DNA from: Ophthalmolycus amberensis
Taxonomy: Eukaryota > Chordata > Actinopteri > Perciformes > Zoarcidae
Assembly: GCA_024529925.1 (NCBI GenBank)
Contig: JAFEUB010000298.1
Coordinates: 100,001-164,000 of the forward strand
DNA length: 64,000 bases
Direction of reading: 5' to 3'
The position numbers were made by a program, and so were the translations under genes. The notes below the pieces were generated by a model, which worked only from the letters and a program-made list of their open reading frames with translations, had not been told where the DNA came from and did no database searches. This document shows positions 1 to 13,300 of this stretch, piece by piece. The stretch's first letter is position 1, and the number at the start of each line of letters is the position of its first letter.

Positions 1-262
1 ATAGCACTGATAGAACCCGACTCCATTCAGGAAACAAGCATTTCAAAAGTGATTTCCTCGTTGTCTTGTGGAGAGAACTAACTAAACATGAACTCAGACT
101 TGTTACTAATCACCATCATTGTGTAGATATTTCAGCTTCGTTTTGTCTCAGTTTATTGTGATTAAATCAGCTAAATGTGTATTTGTAGTAAACAGCTGAC
201 GTGTGTCATGAACCAAACAAGGAGTTTAGTTTCCAGGATATCTGAGACTTTGGAGGTTATTT
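1..262. repeat. Dispersed repeat copy (family also at 6640-6950 and 43055-43390)
   Basis: This stretch resembles two other places in the window, around 6640-6950 and 43055-43390. All share a core with the words GACTCCATTCAGGAAAC, CATCATTGTGTAGATATTT and GTTTATTGTGATTAAATCA (variants differ by a few bases). The copy at 43055 lies inside an element with 37-bp terminal inverted repeats, so this is probably the interior of a degenerate relative of that DNA transposon. It sits in the gria1 intron just before the first visible exon. No coding capacity is seen. Confidence 0.55.
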
Positions 263-327
263 CTCTCATGGGTGATGGAGTGAATAGATGTCTTAGTTGT
301 GCGTCACGCTGCTGCTGTGCTGTTCAG

Positions 328-438
328 ATCGGCTACTGGACCGAGAGGCGGGGCTACGTGAACACGGCCGTCTACAAGCCGCCGCTGGAGGAGTTCCACG
401 GGCTGCAGAACCGAACCTACGTGGTCACCACCATACTG
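328..438 (+). CDS. gria1: gria1 exon: end of ATD / start of S1
   Basis: 111 bp, 37 codons in phase 0, from an acceptor at 326-327 to a donor GTAAGA. It starts IGYW and ends NRTYVVTTIL, the conserved lead-in to the first ligand-binding half (S1). The middle is more variable, as in other GRIA1 proteins. Confidence 0.9.
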
Positions 439-3400
439 GTAAGACCGGGAGGACACGTCCTAGCCTAGTCCTTTGACCTAGTCCGAGTCCTTGGACCTAG
501 TCCGAGTCCTTTGACCTAGTCCGAGTCCTTGGACCTAGTCCGAGTCCTTTGACCTAGTCCTAGGACGTGGACTCGTCAGTAACGGTCCCTCCGTCTCCGT
601 GCAGGAAGCCCCCTACATGATGCTGAAGAAGAACCACGAGCAGTTCGAGGGGAACGAAAGGTACGAGGGTTACTGCGCCGAGCTGGCGGCGGAGATCGCC
701 AAACACGTGGGCTTCGTGTACCGGCTGGAGCTGGTGGGCGACGGCAAGTACGGAGCCAGAGACCCCGACACCAAGTTGTGGAACGGCATGGTGGGAGAAC
801 TGGTGTACGGGGTGAGTGGGACAGTCTCTACGTAGAGAGGAGGAGAGGAGGAGAGAGGAGAGGAGAGGAGAGAGGAGGAGAGGAGAGAGGAGGAGAGGAG
901 AGAGGAGGAGAGGAGAGGAGAGAGGAGAGGAGAGAGGAGGAGAGGGGAGGGGAGAGGGGAGAGGAGAGAGAGGAGAGGAGAGAGAGGAGAGGAGAGGAGA
1001 GAGGAGAGGGGAGAGGAGAGAGAGGAGAGGAGAGAGAGGAGAGGAGAGGAGAGAGGAGAGGAGAGAGGAGGAGAGGGGAGGGGAGAGGGGAGAGGAGAGA
1101 GAGGAGAGGAGAGAGAGGAGAGGAGAGAGGAGGAGAGGAGAGAGGAGGAGAGGAGAGGAGAGAGGAGAGGAGAGAGGAGGAGAGGGGAGGGGAGAGGGGA
1201 GAGGAGAGAGAGGAGAGGAGAGAGAGGAGAGGAGAGGAGAGAGGAGAGGGGAGAGGAGAGAGAGGAGAGGAGAGAGAGGAGAGGAGAGGAGAGGAGAGAG
1301 GAGAGAGGAGAGGAGAGAGGAGGAGGGGAGAGGGGAGAGGAGAGAGAGGAGAGGAGAGAGAGGAGAGGAGAGGAGAGGAGAGAGGAGAGGAGAGAGGAGG
1401 AGAGGAGAGAGGAGAGGAGAGGAGAGAGGAGGAGAGGGGAGGGGAGAGGGGAGAGGAGAGAGAGGAGAGGAGGAGAGAGGAGAGGAGAGAGGAGGAGAGG
1501 AGAGGAGGAGAGAGGAGAGGAGAGAGGAGGAGAGGAGAGGAGAGAGGAGAGGAGAGAGGAGGAGAGGGGAGGGGAGAGGGGAGAGGAGAGAGAGGAGAGG
1601 AGAGAGAGGAGAGGAGAGGAGAGAGGAGAGGGGAGAGGAGAGAGAGGAGAGGAGAGAGAGGAGAGGAGAGGAGAGGAGAGAGGAGAGAGGAGAGGAGAGA
1701 GGAGGAGGGGAGAGGGGAGAGGAGAGAGAGGAGAGGAGAGAGAGGAGAGGAGAGGAGAGGAGAGGAGAGAGGAGAGGAGAGAGGAGGAGAGGAGAGAGGA
1801 GAGGAGAGGAGAGAGGAGGAGAGGGGAGGGGAGAGGGGAGAGGAGAGAGAGGAGAGGAGAGGAGAGGAGAGGAGAGGAGAGGAGAGGAGAGGAGAGGAGA
1901 GAGGAGAGGAGAGAGGAGGAGAGGAGAGAGGAGGAGAGGGGAGAGGAGAGAGAGGAGAGGAGAGAGGAGGAGAGGGGAGGGGAGAGGGGAGAGGAGAGAG
2001 AGGAGAGGAGAGGAGAGAGAGGAGAGGAGAGGAGAGAGGAGAGAGGAGAGGAGAGAGGAGGAGGGGAGAGGAGAGGAGAGGAGAGAGAGGAGAGGAGAGG
2101 AGAGAGGAGAGGAGAGAGAGGAGAGGAGAGGAGAGGAGAGAGGAGAGAGGAGAGGAGAGAGGAGGAGGGGAGAGGGGAGAGGAGAGAGAGGAGAGGAGAG
2201 AGAGGAGAGGAGAGGAGAGAGGAGAGAGGAGAGGAGAGAGGAGGAGGGGAGAGGAGAGGAGAGGAGAGAGAGGAGAGGAGAGGAGAGGAGAGAGGAGAGG
2301 AGAGAGGAGGAGGGGAGAGGGGAGAGGAGAGAGAGGAGAGAGAGGAGAGGAGAGAGAGGAGAGGAGAGGAGAGGAGAGGAGAGAGGAGAGAGGAGAGGAG
2401 AGAGGAGGAGGGGAGAGGGGAGAGGAGAGAGAGGAGAGGAGAGAGAGGAGAGGAGAGGAGAGAGGAGAGAGGAGAGGAGAGAGGAGGAGGGGAGAGGAGA
2501 GGAGAGGAGAGAGAGGAGAGGAGAGGAGAGAGGAGAGGAGAGAGGAGAGAGGAGAGAGGAGAGAGGAGAGGAGAGGAGGGAGGAGAGGAGAGGGGAGGGG
2601 AGGAGAGGAGAGAGGAGGAGGGGAGAGGAGAGGAGAGGGGAGGAGAGGAGAGAGAGGAGAGGAGAGAGGAGAGAGGAGAGGAGAGAGGAGGAGGGGAGAG
2701 GAGAGGAGAGGGGAGGAGAGGAGAGAGAGGAGAGGAGAGGAGAGAGGAGAGGAGAGAGGAGAGGAGAGGAGAGGAGGGGAGAGAGGAGAGGAGAGAGGAG
2801 AGGAGAGGAGGGAGGAGAGGGAGGGGAGAGGGAGGAGAGGAGAGGAGAGGAGAGAGGAGAGATTGTTTAGAGATAACTACACGTGTTTGGAGCTCATAAT
2901 TAAACGGTTTATTTGGGGCAAAATCTTCAATGAGACACGAAGAATAAAATGCTTTTGATGAAATATCACAATTCTTTTTGTTTTGGATGTTATCACATCT
3001 TGTTCGCTGCTCATGATGTGTTCAGGGACCGTAGGTTTTGGCGGTTGTTTTAAAGTACTCCTGCATTTCAATCAGGTTGTTTGGGGTCCAGAGGGTTAGA
3101 GGATAAACATGGTGTTACTCTGTATTTCTATTCCTCTCATGTTTCCGTCTCTCAATGCGGTCCCACTTCCTGTCTGTAGCCCTAACCCTAAGCCCCAACA
3201 CACAGTTCCAACAGTCACCTCCCAGAACAGCTGCTCACTCAAACAAGCAGGAGGGAGAAGAGACTTTGTTAGGGACTACTTTCAGCGGCGTATTGATCCA
3301 CGTGTTGGTGCAGCGGGACGGTGTTTGTGTGGAACGTACAGGTGATGAACACGATGTGGTGTGTGTGTGTGCAGAAGGCTGACGTGGCCGTGGCCCCGCT

Positions 3401-6400
3401 CACCATCACTCTGGTCAGAGAGCAGGTGATCGACTTCACCAAACCCTTCATGTCTCTGGGGATCTCCATCATGATCAAGAAGCCCATCAAGTCCAAACCC
3501 GGAGTGTTCTCCTTCCTCGACCCGCTGGCCTACGAGATCTGGATGTGCATCGTGTTCGCCTACATCGGAGTCAGCGTGGTGCTGTTCCTGGTGAGCGGGT
3601 ACTTCTACTACTTGAAGCTGATAGTATTTGTGTACTTTTACTGAAGCTGACAGTCCTTGTGTACTAGTACCAGTGGCGTGCCGTGTGTTTCATACCTGGG
3701 CCTCCAGTGCTGCAGCTGAACCTCCTCCTGATAACCTCATGATGACGTCACAGATACGCTTATTATGTGTTTCTATTATGTGACATGAATACATGAACAC
3801 ATGAATACATGAACACATGAATACATGAATACATCACTACATGAATACATGAACACATGAATACATGAACACATGCATACATGAATACATGAATACATGA
3901 ACACATGAATACATGAATACATGAACAGACAAACACATGAACACATGAATACATGAATACATGAACACATGAACAGACAAACACATGAACACATGAATAC
4001 ATGAATACATGAACACATGAATACATGAACACATGAATACATGAACACATGAATACATGAACACATGAATACATGAACACATGAACACATGAATACATGA
4101 ACACATGAACACATGAATACATGAACAGACAAACACATGAACACATGAATACATGAACACATGAATACATGAACACATGAATACATGAACAGACAAACAC
4201 ATGAACACATGAATACATGAATACATGAACACATGAACACATGAATACATGAACACATGAATACATGAACACATGAACACATGAATACATGAACAGACAA
4301 ACACATGAACACATGAATACATGAACACATGAATACATGAACACACGAATACATGAACAGACAAACACATGAACACATGAATACATGAATACATGAACAC
4401 ATGAACACATGAATACATGAACAGACAAACACATGAACACATGAATACATGAACACATGAATACATGAACACATGAATACATGAACAGACAAACACATGA
4501 ACACATGAATACATGAATACATGAACACATGAACACATGAATACATGAACACATGAATACATGAACACATGAACACATGAATACATGAACACATGAACAC
4601 ATGACGGGACGCTGCGTCACTAACGGAGAATGCATAAAGTCAAAATCAGTCCAGCAACACTGCAGCGCTAAAACACGTATTCATCCACACACTGAAGAGC
4701 ATCATTCAGATATTAAGCACATCAGAGGAACAATATTATTATTTATACAATATTGTGCACCGACTAAATGTGTCCCCAGCGCAACATAGGACGTAACAAT
4801 AGTTCCTGTCACATATAAATCCATCTTCATAAAAACAAGTTGTACAAATAATAATATATAAACAAGCATATTAAAGCTACTGTAGATGTAAAAACAAACG
4901 CATTCACTTAACAGAGCTGCTGTTCACTATTTAAAGACAAAGTGCATCCTCCTTTCTTTGTTAATAAAGAGTTTAATCTCACGGTTGTTCAGTTCATCCG
5001 TGTGTTTTAGTTCCAGTAAGAAGTCCTTCTCCATTCATGGACGCCAGTGAAGACAGTGGAGCCTCCCAGTTGTATTTCTTCAAATACGTTTTAATGCGTT
5101 TGAGAATGAAAATGTCCGCTTCACAGAGGTAGCAGACACGTTAACATGTCACGCTAGCCCACTGACCAATCACGTACTTGTAGGCAGCTAGCAGGCTCTG
5201 GCACGTCAAAGAATACGCCCAACATGTCAAACTAAAGATCTGATTGGTTGAAGATAAGATAAGATAAGATAATCCTTTATTAGTCCCTCAGTGGGGAAAT
5301 TACAGGATTACAGCAGCGTTGCTCACAAGTAAATAAAATAAAAGATAAAAATCAAGTAATATAATAAACTAAAACAGTAGACAGTAAAACAGTAAAACAG
5401 TAATAAAATAAGACAGTAAGAAGAATATTAAATAAATATCCAGTATATACAGAATATACAAACGGATCAGATAAATACTTAAACGTATTGGATATTGCAC
5501 GGATTAGCTATTGCACCAGGTGAATGAATTAAAGTTAAAGTGTTCAGAGTGTTCAGAGTGTTCGTGTTCAAGTGTTCAAGTGTTCAGTGTGTTAGTGGTC
5601 CACCGAGAGCAGTTTGTTGTGCAGCCTGACAGCAGCGGGGAGAAAGGACTTGCGGTACCTCTCCCTCAGATACCGGGGGTGAATCAGCCGGTGACTGAAG
5701 GAGCTGTGCAGAGCTGCCAGAGTGTCCTGCATGGGGTGGGAGGCGTGGCTCATCAGGGATGAGAGCTTCGCCATCATCCTCCTGTTGAACACTATGACAA
5801 TCAACAATATCGTCCCCGTTCACTTAAAGTGCACATGGATGCACTTGTGAGTCTGCAGGCCTCTGGCTCTGTTCTACCTAGAGACACAGAGGTGAGATCT
5901 GATTGGATGAAAGCTCTACTTAAAACAAGCTGCACTGGAAGCAGAGCAACTGAGGAACACAGGAGCTGTGCAATGACAACATAAGATAATGGGAAAATAG
6001 TTTTATAAATTACAATACATGTAGTGTATTTAAGAAAAATAATTAAATTATAAAATAGATATAGCTTTGTGATGTTTAGGCCAGCAGAGAAGGCCTTGCA
6101 GGCCCACCACTGACTTGTACTACTTATAGCTGATAGTACTTGTGTACTTGTACTACCTGAAGCTGACAGTCCTTCTCCTGTGTCTCAGGTGAGCCGCTTC
6201 AGTCCCTACGAGTGGCAGGGGGAGGAGTCTGATGATGAAGATGAGACTCTGCCCTCCTCTTCCTCTCGTCGAGCTCTGCCCACTTCCTCCTCTGAACTGG
6301 CTCACTCTCCAGGTATCTTCAACGTCATCACCTTCATCATGTATGTTCCTGGTTGTCCCATGTGAATCTGGTCCCTCAGTAACACGATGATGATGATGGT

Positions 6401-7351
6401 GGTGTTCCTCAGGGTTCCCTCAGAACCAGAACCAGCACAAGGAGAAGGAGACTCTGGAGCACACCAACGACTTTGGGATCTTTAACTCTCTGTGGTTCTC
6501 ACTGGGGGCCTTCATGCAGCAGGGCTGTGACATCTCACCCAGGTAGGACACCTGGACCAGGACCTGGACCAGGACCAGGACCTGGACCAACACAACATAC
6601 ACACATGTTTTAAGGTGATGAGTATGACGTCATGTTGAGTGTTGATGGAGCTGCTACAATGTTAGCATTTAGCTTAGCACTGATAGAAACCGACTCCATT
6701 CAGGAAACAAACGTTTTAAAAGTTATTTGTTTGTCAAAACATGAATTCAGACTTGTTACGAATCTTCATCATTGTGTAGTTATTTCTGCATCATTAGTCT
6801 GAGTTTATTGTGATTAAATCACAGCTAGTGTGTGTTTAGTGTTCTTACAGATGTGGTAAACAGCTGGCATGTGAACACAGCTCCAGATGATGTCATGAAC
6901 CAGGATATCTGAGACTTCAACAACATGTTTTACAATCGTTATGGATTATTAACTCTATCTAGGTAGAGCCAGGCTAGCTGTTCCCCTCTGATTCCAGTCT
7001 TTATGCTAAGCTAAGCTAATCGTCTCCTGCCTCACCCACAGCCCTCACCTTGTACTAACACTGTCCTCACAAACACAGTAAGACACACAGATACATAAGC
7101 AATCCATCAGTGGTCTACAGAACGTATTAATGTGGACATGTCTCACACTCACACACACACACACACACTCTCACACACACACACACACACACTCACTCAC
7201 ACACACACACTCTCACACACACACACACACACACACACGTTATCATGAGACAATCCTGTGTGACGTGCTGCCGGGTCAGTTGTATGTTACAGCTGTGTGA
7301 AGCCTGAGGCTGTTTCTATTCTAGATCTACTGCAGCCTGTGTGTGTGTGTG

Positions 7352-7395
<44 letters not shown>

Positions 7396-10300
7396 AGTGT
7401 GTGTGTGTGTGTGCGCGTGTGTGTGTGTGTGTGTTTCAGGAGCAGTTAAGATAAAATCAATGATGATTAGACTCACATGCCGCCACATTATTCTGAACAG
7501 AGAGGTTAAGTCCCGCCCCTTCAGGTGCCCCCCCCCCCCCCCCCCATGGGCCCTTATTTATATAACAATATGTACAGTAGTCAACAAGTCATGGTTGTTG
7601 CCAGTTTCGCCGTCGCCATGTTGTTTTTTCACATCCAGTGAACAGGAAGTGACCATATCTGGACTGAGGAGGAGTGACGTAGAGACACCTTATACGTCTC
7701 TGGTGTCGACCTGTCAATCACCGTGTAGCCCCGCCCTAAAGCATCCCCTGCTTTATGGTCTGTTTGACTCTAAATGGACCATAATGTACTAAATGAACAT
7801 CATGCTGTATTGAAGAAGACTTGAAACTAGAGATTGAGACCATAAACTCATGTTTACAATGTTTACTGAGGTAATACATCAAGAGAGAAGTAGTCATTTT
7901 CTCATAGACTTCTATACAACCAGAGGAGCCCCCTGGTGGACACCAGAGAGAATGCAGCTTTAACACAGAACTGTAAAGAACCGGAGGTTGTCTCCTGATC
8001 CACATCCTGCTTGTGAGGACATTAAGACCAGATCGGATCATCATCAGATTAATAACAATAGTTATACTAATATTTTTTCAGACTGTGAATTTAAGTCAAA
8101 ATAATGTATTAGCAAATAGAGAGACTATGAATTGTAAGTATTTGAGTGCCTTCATTGTTTCAATGGCCAGAGAGCATCTGTTGAATGTTAAACATTTAAA
8201 ATAAATTAACAATCTGCGTTTTCTGTTCACAAACGGTGAATTACTCAAGATCAACAGTCATCAGATTCATTATTTAATTTATTTACCGGCAGAAGTCTCT
8301 TATTAACGTTTGTCTGTCTGCGACAGTCAGAGAAACGTTTGACTCAACGATGACGCTGCTCGTCCTCCTCTGGGACCATGAATGAAGGAGATGTGTTCAC
8401 GTTAATATAAAACATGTTAGAGATGAATTATGAGCTGTTTACCTCCCAACACGAGCTCTAAGCTCATTATTATACTTCAACAACACTATATGTTATGTCC
8501 TTATCATCTGAATTGTGTGTTTCTATGAAGAAATATATGGTATAAATGACCATAACAAAGTAAAAGTACAACGTGTGGTGTTGTTGATGGTTCACAGACC
8601 AGCATCACTGGTGACGTTCTGGGTCCAGAGAGATGAGGCTGACCCGTCTTCTTCCTCAGGTCTCTCTCCGGTCGAATCGTGGGAGGAGTTTGGTGGTTCT
8701 TCACCCTCATCATCATCTCCTCCTATACAGCCAACCTGGCCGCCTTCCTCACTGTGGAGAGGATGGTGTCGCCCATCGAGGGCTCAGAGGACCTGGCCAA
8801 GCAGACCGAGATCGCCTACGGTACTCTGGACGGAGGCTCCACCAAAGAGTTCTTCAAGGTGAGGCCTTCTGACATGGGTTCTGTTAGGAACTGTGCAGCG
8901 CTTCGGTCTCTTCTTCTCTGTTGGTCTGAAGACGACCATGTTCTGCATTCTTTGAATGTCTTAAATGAAGAGCTGTAATACACGTCTGAACACCAAACAG
9001 GCTTTCTTCTCCGGTCACATCTCTCTCTGTGGCTTTGGTTGTTCACTTCAAAATAAAAGCCCTGCTCCTCTGTGGAAACAGAACCATGATGAGTAGAAGT
9101 AGAACTAGAACATGACTTTAGTGCAGAACAGCTGTTCTTCAGCTATTATTAAGGAAACCTGACAGCCAGCGTTAGCTAGCTTCAGTTACTGTGCCGAAAC
9201 AGAAAGGAGTCTACATGACACCCTGATGATCTCTTTCTTCTTCTACTTTAGCGGTCAAAGATCGCCGTCTTTGAGAAGATGTGGTCGTACATGCGGAGCG
9301 CCGACCCCACGGTGTTCGTCAAGAGCACCCCCGAGGGCGTGATGAGGGTCAGGAAGTCGAAGGGGAAGTACGCCTACCTGCTGGAGTCGTCCATGAACGA
9401 GTACATCGAGCAGAGGAAGCCCTGCGACACCATGAAAGTAGGAGGAAACCTGGACTCCAAAGGTTACGGAGTGGCCACGCCCAAAGGATCGGCCCTCAGG
9501 TACACTCTGAGGCTCCATGTTGGTGTCCTGTGGTGTCTGTGTGATGACACGTTGTATTACTATCATTCTTTTATCACCTCGATGTGTTAAACTTTGTTTC
9601 ATAACATGAATAAGTTCTGGGAACCTCTGCAGAGGTCTGGACTCAACTCATGTGTGATGACTTCAGACTGGACTTGAGAACATCTGGAGGACTTGGACCT
9701 GAGCAGCAGTGACTCGACAGGAAAGTCCTTCAGATAGGACAGGAAAGGGCACTTCTTACACCATCAGGGTGATAGTGTGATGAGACAGAGGACTGGGAGG
9801 ATTTCATGGGTTTTCATGTCACAATAGTTGAGTTTTGGAGGAAGAACACTCAGTAAAAGTACCAGTAAAAACTGTGAAAATACTCCAGTACAAGTAAATG
9901 TCCTAAACATTCACAAAAGTACACAAGCATTACTGGGAAAATGTGCCAAAAGTATCAAAGTAAAAGTACTCATTGTGCAGTAGAATGTCACCAATGTGTG
10001 TCTATATATTATATTATAGTATTAGACAGTGAATACTGCTGCAGCTTGTTACTGTAACTAACTTACATACAATCAGAGAGTTTAGTCCAGTGGGTCCCAA
10101 CCTAGGGCCCGAGCCCCTCCACGGGGTCACCAGATACATCTGAGGGGTCGTCACAGGATTAATGGAAGAAGAAGAAAATAAGTTCTGACAAACAAAAATG
10201 TTTTACCTCTTTGAGTCATGAACTGTGAAACTAAATGAGAAGTTTATTAGCGAATATTGTACTCTGACAAGTATAAATACTTGAAAGACGTAGTAATGAC

Positions 10301-13300
10301 AAAGTATTTGTAGTTTTTCAAGTATGACTTAATGATAAAATACATTATGACTTTTTGAGGACTTGAGACCCAAAGTTTAGAGCTTTCTACTTGTTCTGGT
10401 CTTAGAACTAAAGAGACTCAGTGACTTGTTCTGGTCTTAGAACTAAAGAGACTCTGTGACTTGTTCTGGTCTTAGAACTAAAGAGACTCTGTGACTTGTT
10501 CTGGCCTGAGAACTAAAGAGACTCTGTGACTTGTTCTGGTCTTAGAACTAAAGAGACTCTGTGACTTGTTCTGGTCTTAGAACTAAAGAGACTCTGTGAC
10601 TTGTTCTGGTCTGAGAACTAAAGAGACTCGATGTCTTGTTCTGGTCTTAGAACTAAAGAGACTCAGTGACTTGTTCTGGTCTTAGAACTAAAGAGACACT
10701 GTGACTTGTTCTGGTCTTAGAACTAAAGAGACTCGGTGACTTGTTCTGGCCTGAGAACTAAAGAGACTCTGTGACTTGTTCTGGTCTTAGAACTAAAGAG
10801 ACTCTGTGACTTGTTCTGGCCTTAGAACTAAAGAGACTCTGTGACTTGTTCTGGTCTTAGAACTAAAGAGACTCTGTGACTTGTTCTGGTCTTAGAACTA
10901 AAGAGACTCGATGTCTTGTTCTGGTCTGAGAACTAAAGAGACTCTGTGACTTGTTCTGGTCTTAGAACTAAAGAGACTCGATGACTTGTTCTGGTCTTAG
11001 AACTAAAGAGACTCTGTGACTTGTTCTGGTCTTAGAACTAAAGAGACTCGATGTCTTGTTCTGGTATGAGAACTAAAGAGACTCTGTGACTTGTTCTGGT
11101 CTTAGAACTAAAGAGACTCGGTGACTTGTTCTGGTCTTAGAACTAAAGAGACTCTGTGACTTGTTCTGGTCTTAGAACTAAAGAGACTCTGTGACTTGTT
11201 CTGGTCTTAGAACTAAAGAGACTCTGTGACTTGTTCTGGCCTTAGAACTAAAGAGACTCTGTGACTTGTTCTGGTCTTAGAACTAAAGAGACTCTGTGAC
11301 TTGTTCTGGTCTTAGAACTAAAGAGACTCTGATGACTTGTTCTGGTCTTAGAACTAAAGAGACTCTGTGACTTGTTCTGGTCTTAGAACTAAAGAGACTC
11401 GATGTCTTGTTCTGGTCTGAGAACTAAAGAGACTCTGTGACTTGTTCTGGTCTTAGAACTAAAGAGACTCGGTGACTTGTTCTGGTCTTAGAACTAAAGA
11501 GACTCTGTGACTTGTTCTGGTCTTAGAACTAAAGAGACTTTGTGACTTGTTCTGGTCTTAGAACTAAAGAGACTCTGTGACTTGTTCTGGCCTTAGAACT
11601 AAAGAGACTCTGTGACTTGTTCTGGTCTTAGAACTAAAGAGACTCTGTGACTTGTTCTGGTCTTAGAACTAAAGAGACTCGATGTCTTGTTCTGGTCTTA
11701 GAACTAAAGAGACTCGGTGACTTGTTCTGGTCTTAGAACTAAAGAGACTCTGTGACTTGTTCTGGTCTTAGAACTAAAGAGACTCAGTGACTTGTTCTGG
11801 TCTTAGAACTAAAGAGACTCTGTGTCTTGTTCTGGTCTTAGAACTAAAGAGACTCTGTGACTTGTTCTGGTCTTAGAACTAAAGAGACTCGATGACTTGT
11901 TCTGGTCTTAGAACTAAAGAGACTCTGTGACTTGGTCCGACCTCTGCAGAGCACGGAGCCCTCCGTTAACAACACATCCAGGTTTTAGAAACAGGTCCTA
12001 ACAGTCTGTCAGTTTACTGTCTGTCTGTCTGTCAGTCTGTCTGTCCGACTGTCAGTCTGTTAATCTGTCTCTTTGTCTGTCTTGTCTCTCTCTCTTTTTT
12101 TTGTTCGTCTTTGTCCATGTGTGTTTCTGTCTCAGTGTTTCAGTCTGTCGGCCTGTTTCCCTGTTTGTTGTCATGTCGTCTGTAATGCCTGTCTGATTGC
12201 CAACCTGCCTGTCTCACTACAATCACCACAATACTGACCTCTCTATCATCTATCTCTATCCACCCACCATCCATCCATCCATCCTTCCCTCCATCATCTA
12301 CCCATCCATCCATCCATCCATCTACCCATCCATCCATCCATCCATCTACCCATCCATCCATCCATCTACCCATCCATCCATCCATCTACCCATCCATCCA
12401 TCCATCTATCCATCCATCCATCTACCCATCCATCCATCCATCTACCCATCCATCCAGCTACCCATCTACCCATCCATCCATCATCTACCCATCCATCCAT
12501 CATCTACCCATCCATCCATCCATCCATCTACCCATCCATCCATCTACCCATCCATCCAGCTACCCATCTACCCATCCATCCAGCTACCCATCTACCCATC
12601 CATCCATCATCTACCCATCCATCCATCCATCTACCCATCCATCCATCCATCTACCCATCCATCCATCATCTACCCATCCATCCATCCATCTACCCATCCA
12701 TCCAGCTACCCATCTACCCATCCATCCATCATCTACCCATCCATCCATCCATCTACCCATCCATCCATCCATCCATCCATCCATTGCTGCTGTCAGATAA
12801 AACCTTTCATTAAAAGAATCCTATTGTGTCTAAAGTATGATATCCTCTGATATTCACTGAACTGAAGTGAAGGTTCTCAGTTGGAGCACATCTCCACCAG
12901 GTGTGTCTGTAACGACCACTGTGGTGTGTGATTGAATGAAGAAACTAATCCTCCGTATATTCTTTTTTTAGTAAACATAATGCACTTTGGAACAAAACTC
13001 TTGCCTTCGTCACATCAATTGTTGTCATTGTCCCGTCACACTGAAGGAGTACTGGTTGGCTCATGTTTCATGTGTCGTGTCATGTTTCATGTTTCATGTT
13101 TCATGTTTCTTGCCATCATCATAGAAGAGTCGCTGCTACTCTCTATGGCCTCGAGCATCACTGGTGTGTAAAGGGGAACAACAGGCAGCTTGTGTGTATT
13201 CATGTATATTGTAGGGAAACTATTTCCTTTTTTACAACAACAATTTAATATTCCACTTTGTATTTATATCTAAACAGGTGACTGTTGTTCCTCCTTTATT

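Larger units (their letters stand above)
3671..6112. mobile_element. hAT-type DNA transposon (non-autonomous), 2.4 kb, enlarged by internal arrays
   Basis: The left end reads CAGTGGCGTGCCGTG and the right end GCAGGCCCACCACTG, which are imperfect terminal inverted repeats. They are flanked by ACTAGTAC (3663-3670) and ACTTGTAC (6113-6120), an 8-bp target-site duplication with one mismatch; 8 bp is diagnostic of hAT. The 750-bp element at 45646-46395 has the same ends and shares the internal segment 5886-6000. This copy is longer because it contains an octamer satellite (3783-4604) and a LINE tail (about 5245-5810). No transposase is seen. Confidence 0.85.

Noticed and set aside
778..2958. Two forward open frames of about 680-730 codons (Arg/Glu/Gly)
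   Set aside because: They are produced by the pure purine tract, overlap each other, have no domain and lie inside a gria1 intron.
3763..4635. Reverse frames of 250-290 codons rich in Cys, His, Val, Phe and Met
   Set aside because: Octamer satellite translated in three frames; no protein family.
12140..12850. Frames of His/Pro/Ser/Ile or Trp/Met/Asp/Gly repeats
   Set aside because: (ATCC)n simple sequence.
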